64,000 nucleotides of DNA from Amycolatopsis alba DSM 44262 (GCF_000384215.1 NZ_KB913032.1:186001-250000), one strand, 5' to 3'. Shown: positions 24,831 to 32,920, counted from the stretch's first letter. Numbers and translations: made by a program. The notes: generated by a model not told the origin, from the letters alone.

Positions 24831-26024
24831 ACCGTCCGCCAGCAACCGCCCGCGGTCGGTCAGCACCGCTCGCCCCTGACCGTCCAAAACGGACTGATCC
24901 AGCAGCCCCTCGGCGGCGGCGACGCGGGCTTCGGCCCGGCCGTCGTCGTCGAGCGCGTCGAGTGAAAGGCCTTCGGACAGCCGGAGTTCCAGCATCACGC
25001 GTTCCAGATGCCGGTCCGCCTCGGTCAGCAGTTCGCGGCCCGCGGCCGGTGAGTCACCGGCGGCGAGCGAGGCGGCGTACCGGGCCGGATGCTTGACGTT
25101 CCACCAGCGGACGCCGCCGACGTGGCTGTGCGCGCCGGGTCCGGCGCCCCACCAGTCGCCGCCGCGCCAGTAGCCGATGTTGTGCCGGCAGCGGGCTTCT
25201 TCCGACGTCGCCCAGTTGGAGACCTCGTACCAGCGCAAACCCGCCGTGGCGAGGACGCGGTCGATCATCTCGTAGTCGGCGGCCAGCACGTCGTCGTCCG
25301 GCGCGGGCAGCTCGCCGCGGCGGATGCGGCGGGCGAGCGCGGTGCCCTCTTCGACGATCAGCGCGTAGGCCGAGACGTGGTCGACGCCGGCGGCGAGCAC
25401 CGCGTCCAGCGAGGCCTGGAGGTCTTCGATCCGCTCCCCCGGCGTGCCGTAGATGACGTCGAGGTTGACGTGCTCGAACCCGGCGGCGCGCGCCTCTTCG
25501 GCGGCCGCCACCGGACGGCCCGCCGTGTGCACCCGGTCGAGGATCTTCAAGACGTGCTGCGCGGCGGACTGCATCCCGAGCGAGATCCGGTTGTACCCGG
25601 CGTCGCGGATGCCCGCGAAGAACTCGGGCGAGGTGGACTCCGGATTGGACTCGGTCGTCACCTCGGCGCCGGGCGCGAGACCGAAAGTGTCACGGACCGC
25701 GTCGAGGACACTTCGGAGTCCTTCGGCGCCGAGCAGGGACGGAGTGCCTCCGCCGACGAAGACGGTGTCGACCGCGGGAGGCTTCCCCAGCACACGCGCG
25801 GCCAGGTCGAACTCGCGTTTGAGGCCTTCGAGCCAGGACTGCGGCGACGAATCGCTGTCCAGCTCTCCGGCGGTGTAGGTGTTGAAGTCGCAGTAGCCGC
25901 ATCGGGTCGCGCAGAACGGGACGTGCACGTAGACGCCGAACGGCCGGGTGCCGAGCCCTTCCAGCGCGCTCTCGGGGAGCGCCGACTCGACGGGCGTGGT
26001 GGTTTCGGGCAGCAGCGCGGGCAC
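24810..26024 (-). CDS. hemW: HemW, radical SAM heme chaperone (HemN-like)
   Basis: The 404-residue radical SAM protein has the Fe-S motif CATRCGYCDFNTY (CxxxCxxC) at about 38-50, FVGGGTPSLL at about 90-99, and the HemN-like C-terminal domain. Such proteins were long annotated as oxygen-independent coproporphyrinogen III oxidases, but without the HemN-specific extra cysteine in the motif (CxxxCxxCxC) they are regarded as HemW, which carries heme to acceptors. Here the residue after the third cysteine is Asp, then Phe, so HemW is the better call. The MPALLPETTTPVESALPESALEG lead is actinobacterial. Downstream of lepA/hrcA in many actinobacteria; here it stands between two TetR loci. Confidence 0.9.
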   Translation of the reverse strand: MPALLPETTTPVESALPESALEGLGTRPFGVYVHVPFCATRCGYCDFNTYTAGELDSDSSPQSWLEGLKREFDLAARVLGKPPAVDTVFVGGGTPSLLGAEGLRSVLDAVRDTFGLAPGAEVTTESNPESTSPEFFAGIRDAGYNRISLGMQSAAQHVLKILDRVHTAGRPVAAAEEARAAGFEHVNLDVIYGTPGERIEDLQASLDAVLAAGVDHVSAYALIVEEGTALARRIRRGELPAPDDDVLAADYEMIDRVLATAGLRWYEVSNWATSEEARCRHNIGYWRGGDWWGAGPGAHSHVGGVRWWNVKHPARYAASLAAGDSPAAGRELLTEADRHLERVMLELRLSEGLSLDALDDDGRAEARVAAAEGLLDQSVLDGQGRAVLTDRGRLLADGLVRRLT

Positions 26025-26039
26025 ACCCCAGTGTCCCTC

Positions 26040-26085
26040 ACGCCGTGAAGGCCTCCTTCGCGGGGGAAAGAGGCCTTCACGGCGT
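26040..26085. terminator. Inverted repeat 3' of the VOC gene (GAAGG type, copy F)
   Basis: ACGCCGTGAAGGCCTC (26040-26055) pairs with GAGGCCTTCACGGCGT (26070-26085) over 16 bp around a 14-nt loop. The left arm also folds alone as GAAGG-CCT-CCTTC, as in copies C and D. It ends 4 bp before the VOC gene stop side and 16 bp upstream of hemW. Confidence 0.75.
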
Positions 26086-26088
26086 ATC

Positions 26089-26502
26089 TCAGGCCAGCCC
26101 GTTGGCGGCCAGCCACTCCGGGGACGGCGGGATCACTTCGATGATGTCGATCAGGAAGCCGTTCAGGTCCTCGATGTAGAAGTGCCGCTGACCGAATTCC
26201 TCGTCCACGAGCTCCGTGACGATCTTGACTCCCTCTCCGCGCAGCCGTTCGTACTCGGCCGCCGCGTCGTCGACCATGAACCCGACCATCGATCCGGCCG
26301 CCTCCTGCGCCCGCCATGGCTCCGGCGTGGCCTTGTGGCCGCGCTTCACGAAGCTCATTTCATAGCCCGGAACTCCGACGTTGAGGCTGGAGAACCAGTC
26401 GAGCTCGATCGTCACCGTCAACTGCAGGTGCCGCTTCCACCAGGCGGTGGTCTCGGCGATGTCGTCGACGAGCAGGCCGGCACCGAAACCGCTGAGTTGC
26501 AT
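26089..26502 (-). CDS. VOC family (glyoxalase/bleomycin-resistance-like) protein
   Basis: A 137-residue vicinal-oxygen-chelate protein with two beta-alpha-beta-beta-beta repeats: GFGAGLLVDDIAETTAWWKRHLQL, and later GFMVDDAAAEYERLRGEGVKIVTELVDEEFGQRHFYIEDLNGFLIDIIE. The Glu in HFYIEDLNG-type position and the final IIEV are the usual metal-side residues. The ATG at 26502 follows GGAGGA. It is divergent from a TetR gene and separated from it by a long dyad, so it is the likely repressor target. Family members detoxify, bind antibiotics or act as dioxygenases; the substrate is unknown. Confidence 0.88.
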   Translation of the reverse strand: MQLSGFGAGLLVDDIAETTAWWKRHLQLTVTIELDWFSSLNVGVPGYEMSFVKRGHKATPEPWRAQEAAGSMVGFMVDDAAAEYERLRGEGVKIVTELVDEEFGQRHFYIEDLNGFLIDIIEVIPPSPEWLAANGLA

Positions 26503-26523
26503 CTGGTGTTTCCTCCCAGTTCG

Positions 26524-26559
26524 AACCACTTGATGTGTAGTACTATAAACATAGTGGTT
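26524..26559. promoter_or_regulatory. 36-bp dyad operator between VOC and TetR genes
   Basis: AACCACT (26524-26530) and AGTGGTT (26553-26559) are symmetric about the palindrome TAGTACTA (26538-26545). The dyad covers a TATAAA that could be the -10 of the TetR gene. A TetR operator is the natural reading. Confidence 0.65.
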
Positions 26560-26584
26560 TGATCGAGGCAAGGAGAATGTTCCG

Positions 26585-27157
26585 ATGCGACAGAATCCGG
26601 AGCGCCGGACCGCGCTCACCGACGCCGCCATCGCCGTCCTCGCCCGCGACGGCGCGCGCGGGCTCACCTACCGCGCCGTGGACGTCGAGGCGGACGTCCC
26701 GCCGGGAACGACGTCCAACTACTTCCGCAACCGGGACCAGCTGCTCGGCGAGGTCGGCGTCCGCGTGCAGGAACGGTTGTCGGCGCCGGCCGACGTCATG
26801 GCGAACCCCCAGGCGGAGACGCCGTCACACGACCGGGTCGGCGTCCTGCTCGGCGAGCTCATGGGACGGCTGACCGGCCACCGCGAGCCCTATCTCGCCC
26901 TGCTCGAACTCCGCCTCGAAGCGACCCGGCGCCCGGAACTGGCGGTCGAGCTGACCAAGACGATCCGCGAGGGCATCGACATGAGTGTCGACTGGCACGT
27001 CGCGGCGGGAATGCCGGGCGGGCGCGCCGAGGTACTGCTGATGTACCTCGCGCTGACCGGGCTCACCGTCGAACGGCTCACCCTGCCGGACGTACTGGCG
27101 GACGTCACCGACGAAGACGTCATCCGCGTCATCGTGGACCGCGTGCTCCCGTCTTGA
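26585..27157 (+). CDS. TetR family transcriptional regulator
   Basis: A 190-residue TetR protein. The N-terminal DNA-binding region is ALTDAAIAVLARDGARGLTYRAVDVEADVPPGTTSNYFRNRDQLL (about 10-54), with the recognition helix PPGTTSNYFRN typical of actinobacterial TetR proteins. AGGAG lies 11 bases before the ATG at 26585. It is divergent from the VOC gene and probably controls both through the dyad at 26524-26559. No ligand can be inferred. Confidence 0.9.
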   Translation: MRQNPERRTALTDAAIAVLARDGARGLTYRAVDVEADVPPGTTSNYFRNRDQLLGEVGVRVQERLSAPADVMANPQAETPSHDRVGVLLGELMGRLTGHREPYLALLELRLEATRRPELAVELTKTIREGIDMSVDWHVAAGMPGGRAEVLLMYLALTGLTVERLTLPDVLADVTDEDVIRVIVDRVLPS

Positions 27158-27309
27158 ACCGTGCGCGTTCTGCGTCACAGTGGCGGCGACGAACCAGGGC
27201 TTGACCTTCGAAACAGGCTTCCGACCAGCGGAAACAGTCGCATTCGGACTTCGTTCCCAGCATTCGGACCGGCCTAGACCACATAGTGGGCGCGTGGCAC
27301 GCTGAATGA

Positions 27310-27396
27310 ATGACCCGCGCCGGAATCACCCTCGTGGCCCGCCGCCACGTGGATCTCCGTCGTGTGGCGAGCGCGCTCTGTGCGACGAACCGCTGA
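27310..27396 (+). CDS. Cysteine-type leader peptide of the sulfate-reduction operon (28 aa)
   Basis: A 28-codon open reading frame encodes MTRAGITLVARRHVDLRRVA followed by SALCATNR. The RRHVDLxRVxSxxC signature is that of small leader peptides known upstream of sulfur-assimilation genes in actinobacteria. It ends 36 bp before the sulfite reductase ATG and has a single Cys codon (TGT at 27379-27381) near its end. Ribosome stalling at that codon when cysteine is scarce would alter folding or translation of the downstream message, raising expression; that mechanism is known for similar mycobacterial leader ORFs and is inferred here. A second ATG at 27306 in another frame is a shadow. Confidence 0.8.
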   Translation: MTRAGITLVARRHVDLRRVASALCATNR

Positions 27397-27432
27397 CTCC
27401 CCGCCACCACCACGATAAGCCGGAGGACTCCC

Positions 27433-29127
27433 ATGTCGTCGCCCACGCGCGAGACCCCTGCCCGCACACCCCGTGTCAAACAGAAACGGGGCGAGGGACA
27501 GTGGGCACTGGGCTACCGCGAGCCGCTGAACCCCAACGAGCGGTCCAAGAAGGACGACAACCCGCTCAACGTCCGGGCGCGGATCGAGAACATCTACGCC
27601 CACGGCGGGTTCGACTCGATCGACCCCGGTGACCTCCGCGGCCGGTTCCGCTGGTTCGGTCTCTACACCCAGCGCAAGCCGGGGATCGACGGCGGCCGCA
27701 CCGCGACGCTGGAGCCCGAGGAACTCGACGACCGCTACTTCATGCTGCGGGTCCGGCTCGACGGCGGCGCGCTGACCACCGAACAGCTGGCCGTGCTCGC
27801 CGAGATCTCACAGACCCACGCGCGCGACACCGCCGACATCACCGACCGGCAGAACATCCAGTACCACTGGATCCAGATCGAGGACGTCCCGACGATCTGG
27901 GCGAAGCTGGAGAAGGCCGGGATGACCACGTTGGAGGCGTGCGGCGACAGCCCGCGCGTCATCCTCGGCTCCCCCGTCGCCGGTATCGCCGCCGACGAGA
28001 TCATCGACGGCACACCCGCGATCGACGAGATCAAGCGCCGCTACATCGGCGACCCGCGCTACTCGAACCTGCCGCGCAAGTTCAAGACCGCGGTCTCCGG
28101 TCAGCAGGACGTCGCGCACGAGATCAACGACGTCGCTTTCGTCGGCGTGAACCATCCCGAGCACGGCCCCGGCTTCGACGTCTGGGTCGGCGGCGGGCTG
28201 TCCACCAACCCGATGATCGGCCAGCGCCTGGGCGCCTGGGTCTCGCTCGACGAGGTCCCGGACGTCTGGGAAGGCGTGATCAGCGTCTTCCGCGACTACG
28301 GCTACCGGCGGCTGCGCGCCCGCGCCCGGATCAAGTTCCTGGTGAAGGACTGGGGTGTCGCGAAGTTCCGCCAGGTACTGGAAGACGAGTACCTCAAGCG
28401 CAAGCTGACCGACGGCCCCGCGCCCGAGGTGCCCGCGGCCCAGATCGACCACGTCGGCGTGCACCCGCAGATCGACGGCAAGTTCTACGTCGGCGCCGCC
28501 CCGGTCGCCGGTCGTGTCTCCGGGGCAACGCTGCTGGCGGTCGCCAAGGCCGCCGAGCGCGCCGGGTCGAACCGCGTCCGACTGACGCCGCACCAGAAAC
28601 TCGTGGTCCTCGACGTCCCCGAGGCCGAGGTGGGCGGGCTGAAGACCGAACTGGCCGACCTGGGCCTGCAGACCGAGCCGTCGCCGTGGCGGCGCGGGGT
28701 GATGGCCTGCACCGGCCTGGAGTTCTGCAAACTCGCGATCGTCGAGACCAAGGCCCGCGCGATCGAGCTGGTCACCGACCTGGAGAAGCGGCTCGCCGAC
28801 ATCCAGGCCGAGATCGAGAACCCGGTGACCGTGCACCTCAACGGCTGCCCGAACTCCTGCGCCAGGGTCCAGACGGCCGACATCGGGCTCAAGGGCCAGA
28901 TCGTCACCGACGACGACGGCAAGCAGGTCGAAGGCTTCCAGGTGCACCTCGGCGGTGGCCTCGGCCTGGACGCGGGCTTCGGCCGGAAACTGCGCGGGCA
29001 CAAGGTGACCGCGTCGGAACTGACCGCGTACGTCGAACGGCTCGTGCGGGCGTACCTCGCCGGCCGCGAACCCGGCGAGCGGTTCGCCCAGTGGGTCCTG
29101 CGGGCCGAGGAAAGCGTGCTGCAGTGA
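27433..29127 (+). CDS. sirA: Ferredoxin-dependent sulfite reductase
   Basis: The 564-residue siroheme/[4Fe-4S] enzyme reduces sulfite to sulfide with six electrons from ferredoxin. The two homologous halves are seen, as are RQNIQYHWIQIED (about 138-150), the Tyr/Cys pair region near GLYTQRKPG and LEACGDSPR that forms a crosslink in the M. tuberculosis enzyme, and the cluster ligands CTGLEFCKLA and NGCPNSCA (about 430-475). Start ATG 27433 follows CCGGAGGA. It is the first large gene of the operon, behind the Cys leader peptide, and its siroheme could come from the chelatase at the end of the operon. M. tuberculosis calls this gene nirA/sirA; a nitrite reductase role is less likely with cysH-cysDN beside it. 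Confidence 0.95.
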   Translation: MSSPTRETPARTPRVKQKRGEGQWALGYREPLNPNERSKKDDNPLNVRARIENIYAHGGFDSIDPGDLRGRFRWFGLYTQRKPGIDGGRTATLEPEELDDRYFMLRVRLDGGALTTEQLAVLAEISQTHARDTADITDRQNIQYHWIQIEDVPTIWAKLEKAGMTTLEACGDSPRVILGSPVAGIAADEIIDGTPAIDEIKRRYIGDPRYSNLPRKFKTAVSGQQDVAHEINDVAFVGVNHPEHGPGFDVWVGGGLSTNPMIGQRLGAWVSLDEVPDVWEGVISVFRDYGYRRLRARARIKFLVKDWGVAKFRQVLEDEYLKRKLTDGPAPEVPAAQIDHVGVHPQIDGKFYVGAAPVAGRVSGATLLAVAKAAERAGSNRVRLTPHQKLVVLDVPEAEVGGLKTELADLGLQTEPSPWRRGVMACTGLEFCKLAIVETKARAIELVTDLEKRLADIQAEIENPVTVHLNGCPNSCARVQTADIGLKGQIVTDDDGKQVEGFQVHLGGGLGLDAGFGRKLRGHKVTASELTAYVERLVRAYLAGREPGERFAQWVLRAEESVLQ

Positions 29128-29276
29128 CCGAGCGGGCGACGCCGTACTACTGCCCTTTCTGTGGCGATGAAGACCTGCGCCCCGAGGAGGGCGGCTCCTG
29201 GCTGTGCTCGGGCTGCCGCCGGGTCTTCACCGTGAAGTTCCTCGGACTGTCCTTCCCGGAGGTGTCACCAGGATGA
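29124..29276 (+). CDS. Small zinc-ribbon protein between sirA and cysH (50 aa)
   Basis: A 50-residue protein with two CxxC pairs: YYCPFCGDED and LCSGCRRVF, followed by TVKFLGLSF. This is a zinc-ribbon or rubredoxin-like metal knuckle. The GTG start overlaps the sirA stop (GTGA) and its TGA overlaps the cysH ATG (ATGA), so it is firmly in the operon and probably real. A similar small gene occurs at this place in Streptomyces sulfate-reduction clusters. Function unknown; an iron-sulfur or zinc accessory role for SirA or CysH is a guess. Confidence 0.8.
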   Translation: MTERATPYYCPFCGDEDLRPEEGGSWLCSGCRRVFTVKFLGLSFPEVSPG

Positions 29277-29968
29277 CCGCCACTGCCGACTACAAGACCC
29301 TCGCCGAACGAGCCTCGAAGGAACTCGCGGAGGCGACCGCGACCGAGGCCCTGCGCTGGACCGCGGAGACGTTCGGCGACGACTTCATCGTCGCGTCGAA
29401 CATGCAGGACGCCGTCCTCGTCGATCTGGCCACCCAGGTCAAACCTGACGTCGACGTGCTGTTCCTGCAGACCGGCTACCACTTCCCGGAGACCATCGGC
29501 ACCCGTGACGCGGTGCAGGCGGTCTACCCCGGTGTGCGGATCGTCAACGCCGAAGCCGAACAGAGCGTCGCCGACCAGGACGCCGAGTACGGCCCGAAAC
29601 TGCACGAGCGTGACCCGAACCGGTGCTGCCACCTCCGCAAGGTCGTGCCGCTGCGGAACACGCTCGCCAAGTACTCGGCGTGGGTGACCGGCGTCCGCCG
29701 CGTCGACGCGCCGACCCGCGCGAACACCCCGATCGTCACCTGGGACGACCGCAACGGGCTGGTGAAGATCAACCCGATCGCGCCGTGGTCCGACGACGAG
29801 TTCAACGGCTATATCAGCGAACACGGGATCCTCGAGAACCCGTTGGTGTCCATCGGTTATCTGTCGATCGGCTGCGCGCCGTGCACCGCCAAGGTCGCCG
29901 CGGGCCAGGACCCGCGCAGCGGCCGCTGGGCCGGGCAGGGCAAGACCGAATGCGGCCTGCACGGGTGA
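29273..29968 (+). CDS. cysH: Adenylyl-sulfate (APS) reductase, [4Fe-4S] type
   Basis: A 231-residue CysH. The two pairs of cysteines needed for the [4Fe-4S] cluster, CC in NRCCHLRKVVPL and CxxC in GCAPCTAKV, mark it as an APS reductase rather than a cluster-free PAPS reductase, and the catalytic Cys is in the C-terminal KTECGLHG. P-loop-like and substrate motifs (FIVASNMQDAVLVDL, FLQTGYHFPET) are intact. It reduces APS to sulfite and AMP with thioredoxin. This agrees with the absence of an APS kinase (cysC) in the operon. The ATG at 29273 overlaps the zinc-ribbon stop. Confidence 0.95.
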   Translation: MTATADYKTLAERASKELAEATATEALRWTAETFGDDFIVASNMQDAVLVDLATQVKPDVDVLFLQTGYHFPETIGTRDAVQAVYPGVRIVNAEAEQSVADQDAEYGPKLHERDPNRCCHLRKVVPLRNTLAKYSAWVTGVRRVDAPTRANTPIVTWDDRNGLVKINPIAPWSDDEFNGYISEHGILENPLVSIGYLSIGCAPCTAKVAAGQDPRSGRWAGQGKTECGLHG

Positions 29969-29979
29969 GAAGGGACGAA

Positions 29980-30900
29980 ATGACCACGCTCGAACCGGCC
30001 ACTGACGCCACTCAGGACAACCTGGCGGCGCTGGAATCCGAGGCCATCCACATCTTCCGCGAGGTGGCGGGTGAGTTCGACCGGCCGGTGATCCTGTTCT
30101 CCGGCGGCAAGGACTCGACGCTCCTGCTGCACCTGGCGATCAAGGCGTTCTGGCCCGCTCCGGTGCCGTTCCCGTTGCTGCACGTGGACACCGGGCACAA
30201 CTTCGACGAGGTCATCGACTTCCGCGACCGCGTGGTCGAGCAGCACGGGCTCCGGCTGGTCGTGGCGAAGGTCCAGGACTGGATCGACGACGGCAGGCTC
30301 GAAGAGCGCGCCGACGGGATGCGCAACCCGCTGCAGACCACCCCGCTGCTCGACACGATCGCCGAGAACAAGTTCGACGCGGTCTTCGGCGGCGGGCGCC
30401 GTGACGAGGAACGCGCCCGCGCCAAGGAGCGGATCTTCAGCCTGCGCAACGCTTTCGGCCAGTGGGAGCCGCGACGGCAGCGCCCCGAGCTGTGGAACCT
30501 CTACAACGGGCGGCACCGCCCCGGCGAGCAGGTCCGCGTCTTCCCGCTGTCCAACTGGACCGAGGCGGACGTCTGGAACTACATCGCGCGGGAGAAGGTC
30601 GAACTGCCGTCGATCTACTACGCGCACCGGCGCGAGGTCTACCAGCGCGACGGCATGTGGCTGGCCGAGGGCCCGTGGGGCGGGCCGAGGCCGGACGAGG
30701 CCGTCCAGGAACTGACGGTGCGTTACCGGACCGTCGGCGACGGTTCGTGCACCGGCGCCATCGAATCGACCGCCGCCACGGTGGACGAGGTCATCGCCGA
30801 GGTCTCAGCCTCCCGGCTCACCGAACGCGGCGCCACCCGCGCCGACGACCGGATGTCGGAGGCGGCGATGGAAGACCGCAAGCGGGAAGGGTACTTCTGA
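29980..30900 (+). CDS. cysD: Sulfate adenylyltransferase subunit 2
   Basis: The 306-residue CysD carries the ATP-pyrophosphatase P-loop SGGKDST (in ILFSGGKDSTLLLHLAIKAF, about 38-57), LHVDTGHNFDEVIDFRD, FGGGRRDEERARAKERIFSLR, and the C-terminal RYRTVGDGSCTGAIESTA, all standard. With CysN it activates sulfate to APS at the cost of ATP and GTP. AGGGACGAA precedes the ATG at 29980, and the TGA overlaps the cysN ATG. Confidence 0.97.
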   Translation: MTTLEPATDATQDNLAALESEAIHIFREVAGEFDRPVILFSGGKDSTLLLHLAIKAFWPAPVPFPLLHVDTGHNFDEVIDFRDRVVEQHGLRLVVAKVQDWIDDGRLEERADGMRNPLQTTPLLDTIAENKFDAVFGGGRRDEERARAKERIFSLRNAFGQWEPRRQRPELWNLYNGRHRPGEQVRVFPLSNWTEADVWNYIAREKVELPSIYYAHRREVYQRDGMWLAEGPWGGPRPDEAVQELTVRYRTVGDGSCTGAIESTAATVDEVIAEVSASRLTERGATRADDRMSEAAMEDRKREGYF

Positions 30901-32162
30901 TGTCCAGCCTCCTCAGGCTCGCGACCGCGGGCAGTGTGGACGACGGGAAGTCGACCCTGGTCGGGCGGCTCCTGTACGACACCAAATCCGTGCTCGCCGA
31001 CCAGCTGGACGCGGTCACCCGCGCCAGTGTCGACAAAGGACTGTCCACACCGGACCTTTCACTGCTCGTGGACGGCCTGCGCTCGGAACGCGAGCAGGGC
31101 ATCACGATCGACGTGGCGTACCGGTATTTCGCGACCCCGAAGCGCAGTTTCGTGCTCGCGGACACTCCCGGCCACGTGCAGTACACACGGAACACGGTGA
31201 CCGGGGCGTCCACCGCGCAACTGGCCGTGCTGCTGGTCGACGCGCGCAAGGGCGTCATCGAGCAGACCCGCCGTCACGCCGCGGTGCTCGCCCTGCTGGG
31301 CGTCCCGAATCTGGTGCTGGCGGTGAACAAGATCGACCTCGTCGACTACGACGAGGCGACGTTCACCGTGATCGCCGAGGAGTTCGCCGAGCACGCCGCG
31401 TCCCTGGGCTACGAACGGGGTTCCGTGCTCGCGGTGCCGGTTTCGGCGCTGGTGGGCGACAACGTGGCGGAGAAATCGGACAGGACCCCGTGGTACTCCG
31501 GCCCGACCCTGCTGGAGCATCTGGAAACCGTGCCCGTGGCACCGGATCCGCACGATTCGGCGTTCCGGTTCCCGGTGCAGTACGTGATCCGGCCGCGCAC
31601 GGCCGACCACCCCGACTACCGCGGGTACGCGGGGCAGATCGCGGCGGGCACCGTCCGGCCGGGCGACGAGATCGTCGTACTCCCGCAAGGACTCCGCAGC
31701 CGGGTGGAGAGCATCGACACCGCCGACGGGCCACTCGCCGAGGCCGGCGCGGGCACCTCGGTGACCCTGTTGCTCACGGACGACCTCGACATCTCGCGGG
31801 GCGACCTGATCGCCGCCGCCGACCGGCAGCCGACGGTGACCGACGAGATCACCGCGACCCTCTGCTGGCTGTCAGCCAAGGCGCTCAAACCGGGCGCGCG
31901 GGTGCTGGTGAAGCACGGCACCCGGACCGTGCAGGCCCTGGTCGGCGAGCTCCACGCCCGGTTCGACGAGCAGACGCTGTCCAGTGTGGACGATCCGGCC
32001 ACCTTGGAGCTCAACGACATCGGCCGGGTGACGCTGAGGCTGGCCGAGGAGATCGGCGTGGACGACTACGGGGTGAGCCCGCGAACAGGCGCGTTCCTGG
32101 TCATCGACCCGAAGGACGGCGACACCCTCGCCGCCGGACTCGTCGGCGAAAGGTTCGCATGA
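30900..32162 (+). CDS. cysN: Sulfate adenylyltransferase subunit 1 (GTPase), CysN without CysC
   Basis: A 420-residue EF-Tu-like GTPase with G1 AGSVDDGKST, switch region REQGITIDVAYRYF, G3 DTPGHVQYTRNTV, G4 NKIDLVD, and G5 VSAL in order. GTP hydrolysis drives APS formation by CysD. In many actinobacteria (and mycobacteria) CysN is fused to an APS kinase (CysC); here the protein ends after the elongation-factor-like domains, so no PAPS is made from this operon. This matches the APS-type CysH. Stop overlaps the next start (ATGA). Confidence 0.96.
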   Translation: MSSLLRLATAGSVDDGKSTLVGRLLYDTKSVLADQLDAVTRASVDKGLSTPDLSLLVDGLRSEREQGITIDVAYRYFATPKRSFVLADTPGHVQYTRNTVTGASTAQLAVLLVDARKGVIEQTRRHAAVLALLGVPNLVLAVNKIDLVDYDEATFTVIAEEFAEHAASLGYERGSVLAVPVSALVGDNVAEKSDRTPWYSGPTLLEHLETVPVAPDPHDSAFRFPVQYVIRPRTADHPDYRGYAGQIAAGTVRPGDEIVVLPQGLRSRVESIDTADGPLAEAGAGTSVTLLLTDDLDISRGDLIAAADRQPTVTDEITATLCWLSAKALKPGARVLVKHGTRTVQALVGELHARFDEQTLSSVDDPATLELNDIGRVTLRLAEEIGVDDYGVSPRTGAFLVIDPKDGDTLAAGLVGERFA

Positions 32163-32920
32163 CCCCACGCCCGGCCCCAAGTCTCACTCCGCCTCTGGTC
32201 GCCGTCGCTCACGGCAGCCGCGATCCGCGGTCCGCGGCGACCATCCGCGCCCTGCTCGAGGTTTCCCGCGGGCTGGCACCGGATCTCGACATCCGCGAGT
32301 CCTTTTTGGATCTCTCGGAGCCGTCGCTGACCGATGTCTTGCGCGGCCTCCACGCCGAGGGGCACCGCGAGGTCGTCGTGGTGCCGCTGCTACTGGGCGT
32401 CGCGTACCACGCCAGGGTCGACCTGCCCGCGCTCGTCGCCGAGGTGATCGCGGACTGCCCCGGCCTCGACGTGCGGGTTTCCGGGGTGCTGGGCATCGAC
32501 CCGATCGTCGAGACGGTCGCGCTGGACCGGCTCACCGAGGCGGGCGCCGACCTGGACGACCCCGAGCTGGGGGTCCTGCTGGCGGGTGTCGGTTCGTCGA
32601 ACGTCGCGGCGAACGACGCGGTCGCGGGCATCACCACCCGCTGGCATCTGCGTCGCGGGCTGCTCGCGACCCCTGCCTTCGCCAGTGCCGCGCAGCCGGA
32701 CGTGCCCGCCGCCATCGCGCGGTTGCGGCTCAACGGCGCGCGGCGGCTCGCGGTCGCGGGCTGGTTCCTCGCGCCGGGGCTCTTGCCGGACCGGATCGCG
32801 CGTCTGGCCCGCGAAGCCGACCCGTCGGTGATCGTCGCCGGACCGCTGGGACCGGATCCGCGGATCGCCGGGCTCGTCCTCGAACGCTACGACGTCGCCG
32901 CCGCCCGGCTCGCTGCCTGA
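32159..32920 (+). CDS. Sirohydrochlorin chelatase (CbiX/SirB family)
   Basis: The 253-residue protein has the CbiX fold in two halves: LVAVAHGSRDPRSAATIRALL with the metal-binding His, VVVVPLLLGVAYHARVDLP with a second His, then GVLLAGVGSSNVAANDA and RLAVAGWFLAPGLLPDRIA. Family members insert Fe2+ or Co2+ into sirohydrochlorin; in a sulfite-reductase operon, iron insertion to make siroheme is the sensible role. Its ATG overlaps the cysN TGA, which makes it the sixth gene of the operon. No other siroheme-synthesis gene is nearby. Confidence 0.9.
   Translation: MTPRPAPSLTPPLVAVAHGSRDPRSAATIRALLEVSRGLAPDLDIRESFLDLSEPSLTDVLRGLHAEGHREVVVVPLLLGVAYHARVDLPALVAEVIADCPGLDVRVSGVLGIDPIVETVALDRLTEAGADLDDPELGVLLAGVGSSNVAANDAVAGITTRWHLRRGLLATPAFASAAQPDVPAAIARLRLNGARRLAVAGWFLAPGLLPDRIARLAREADPSVIVAGPLGPDPRIAGLVLERYDVAAARLAA

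Noticed and set aside
24810..26024. hemW as an oxygen-independent coproporphyrinogen III oxidase (HemN)
   Set aside because: The Fe-S motif CATRCGYCDF lacks the fourth cysteine right after the third that HemN has, so HemW is the better name.
4286..26085. The intergenic hairpins as a CRISPR array
   Set aside because: The repeats are scattered over kilobases, palindromic in themselves, lack regular spacers and have no cas genes nearby.
27433..29127. Sulfite reductase called as nitrite reductase
   Set aside because: The fold is shared, but the Cys-type leader peptide, cysH, cysD, cysN and the chelatase in one operon set the role as sulfite reduction.
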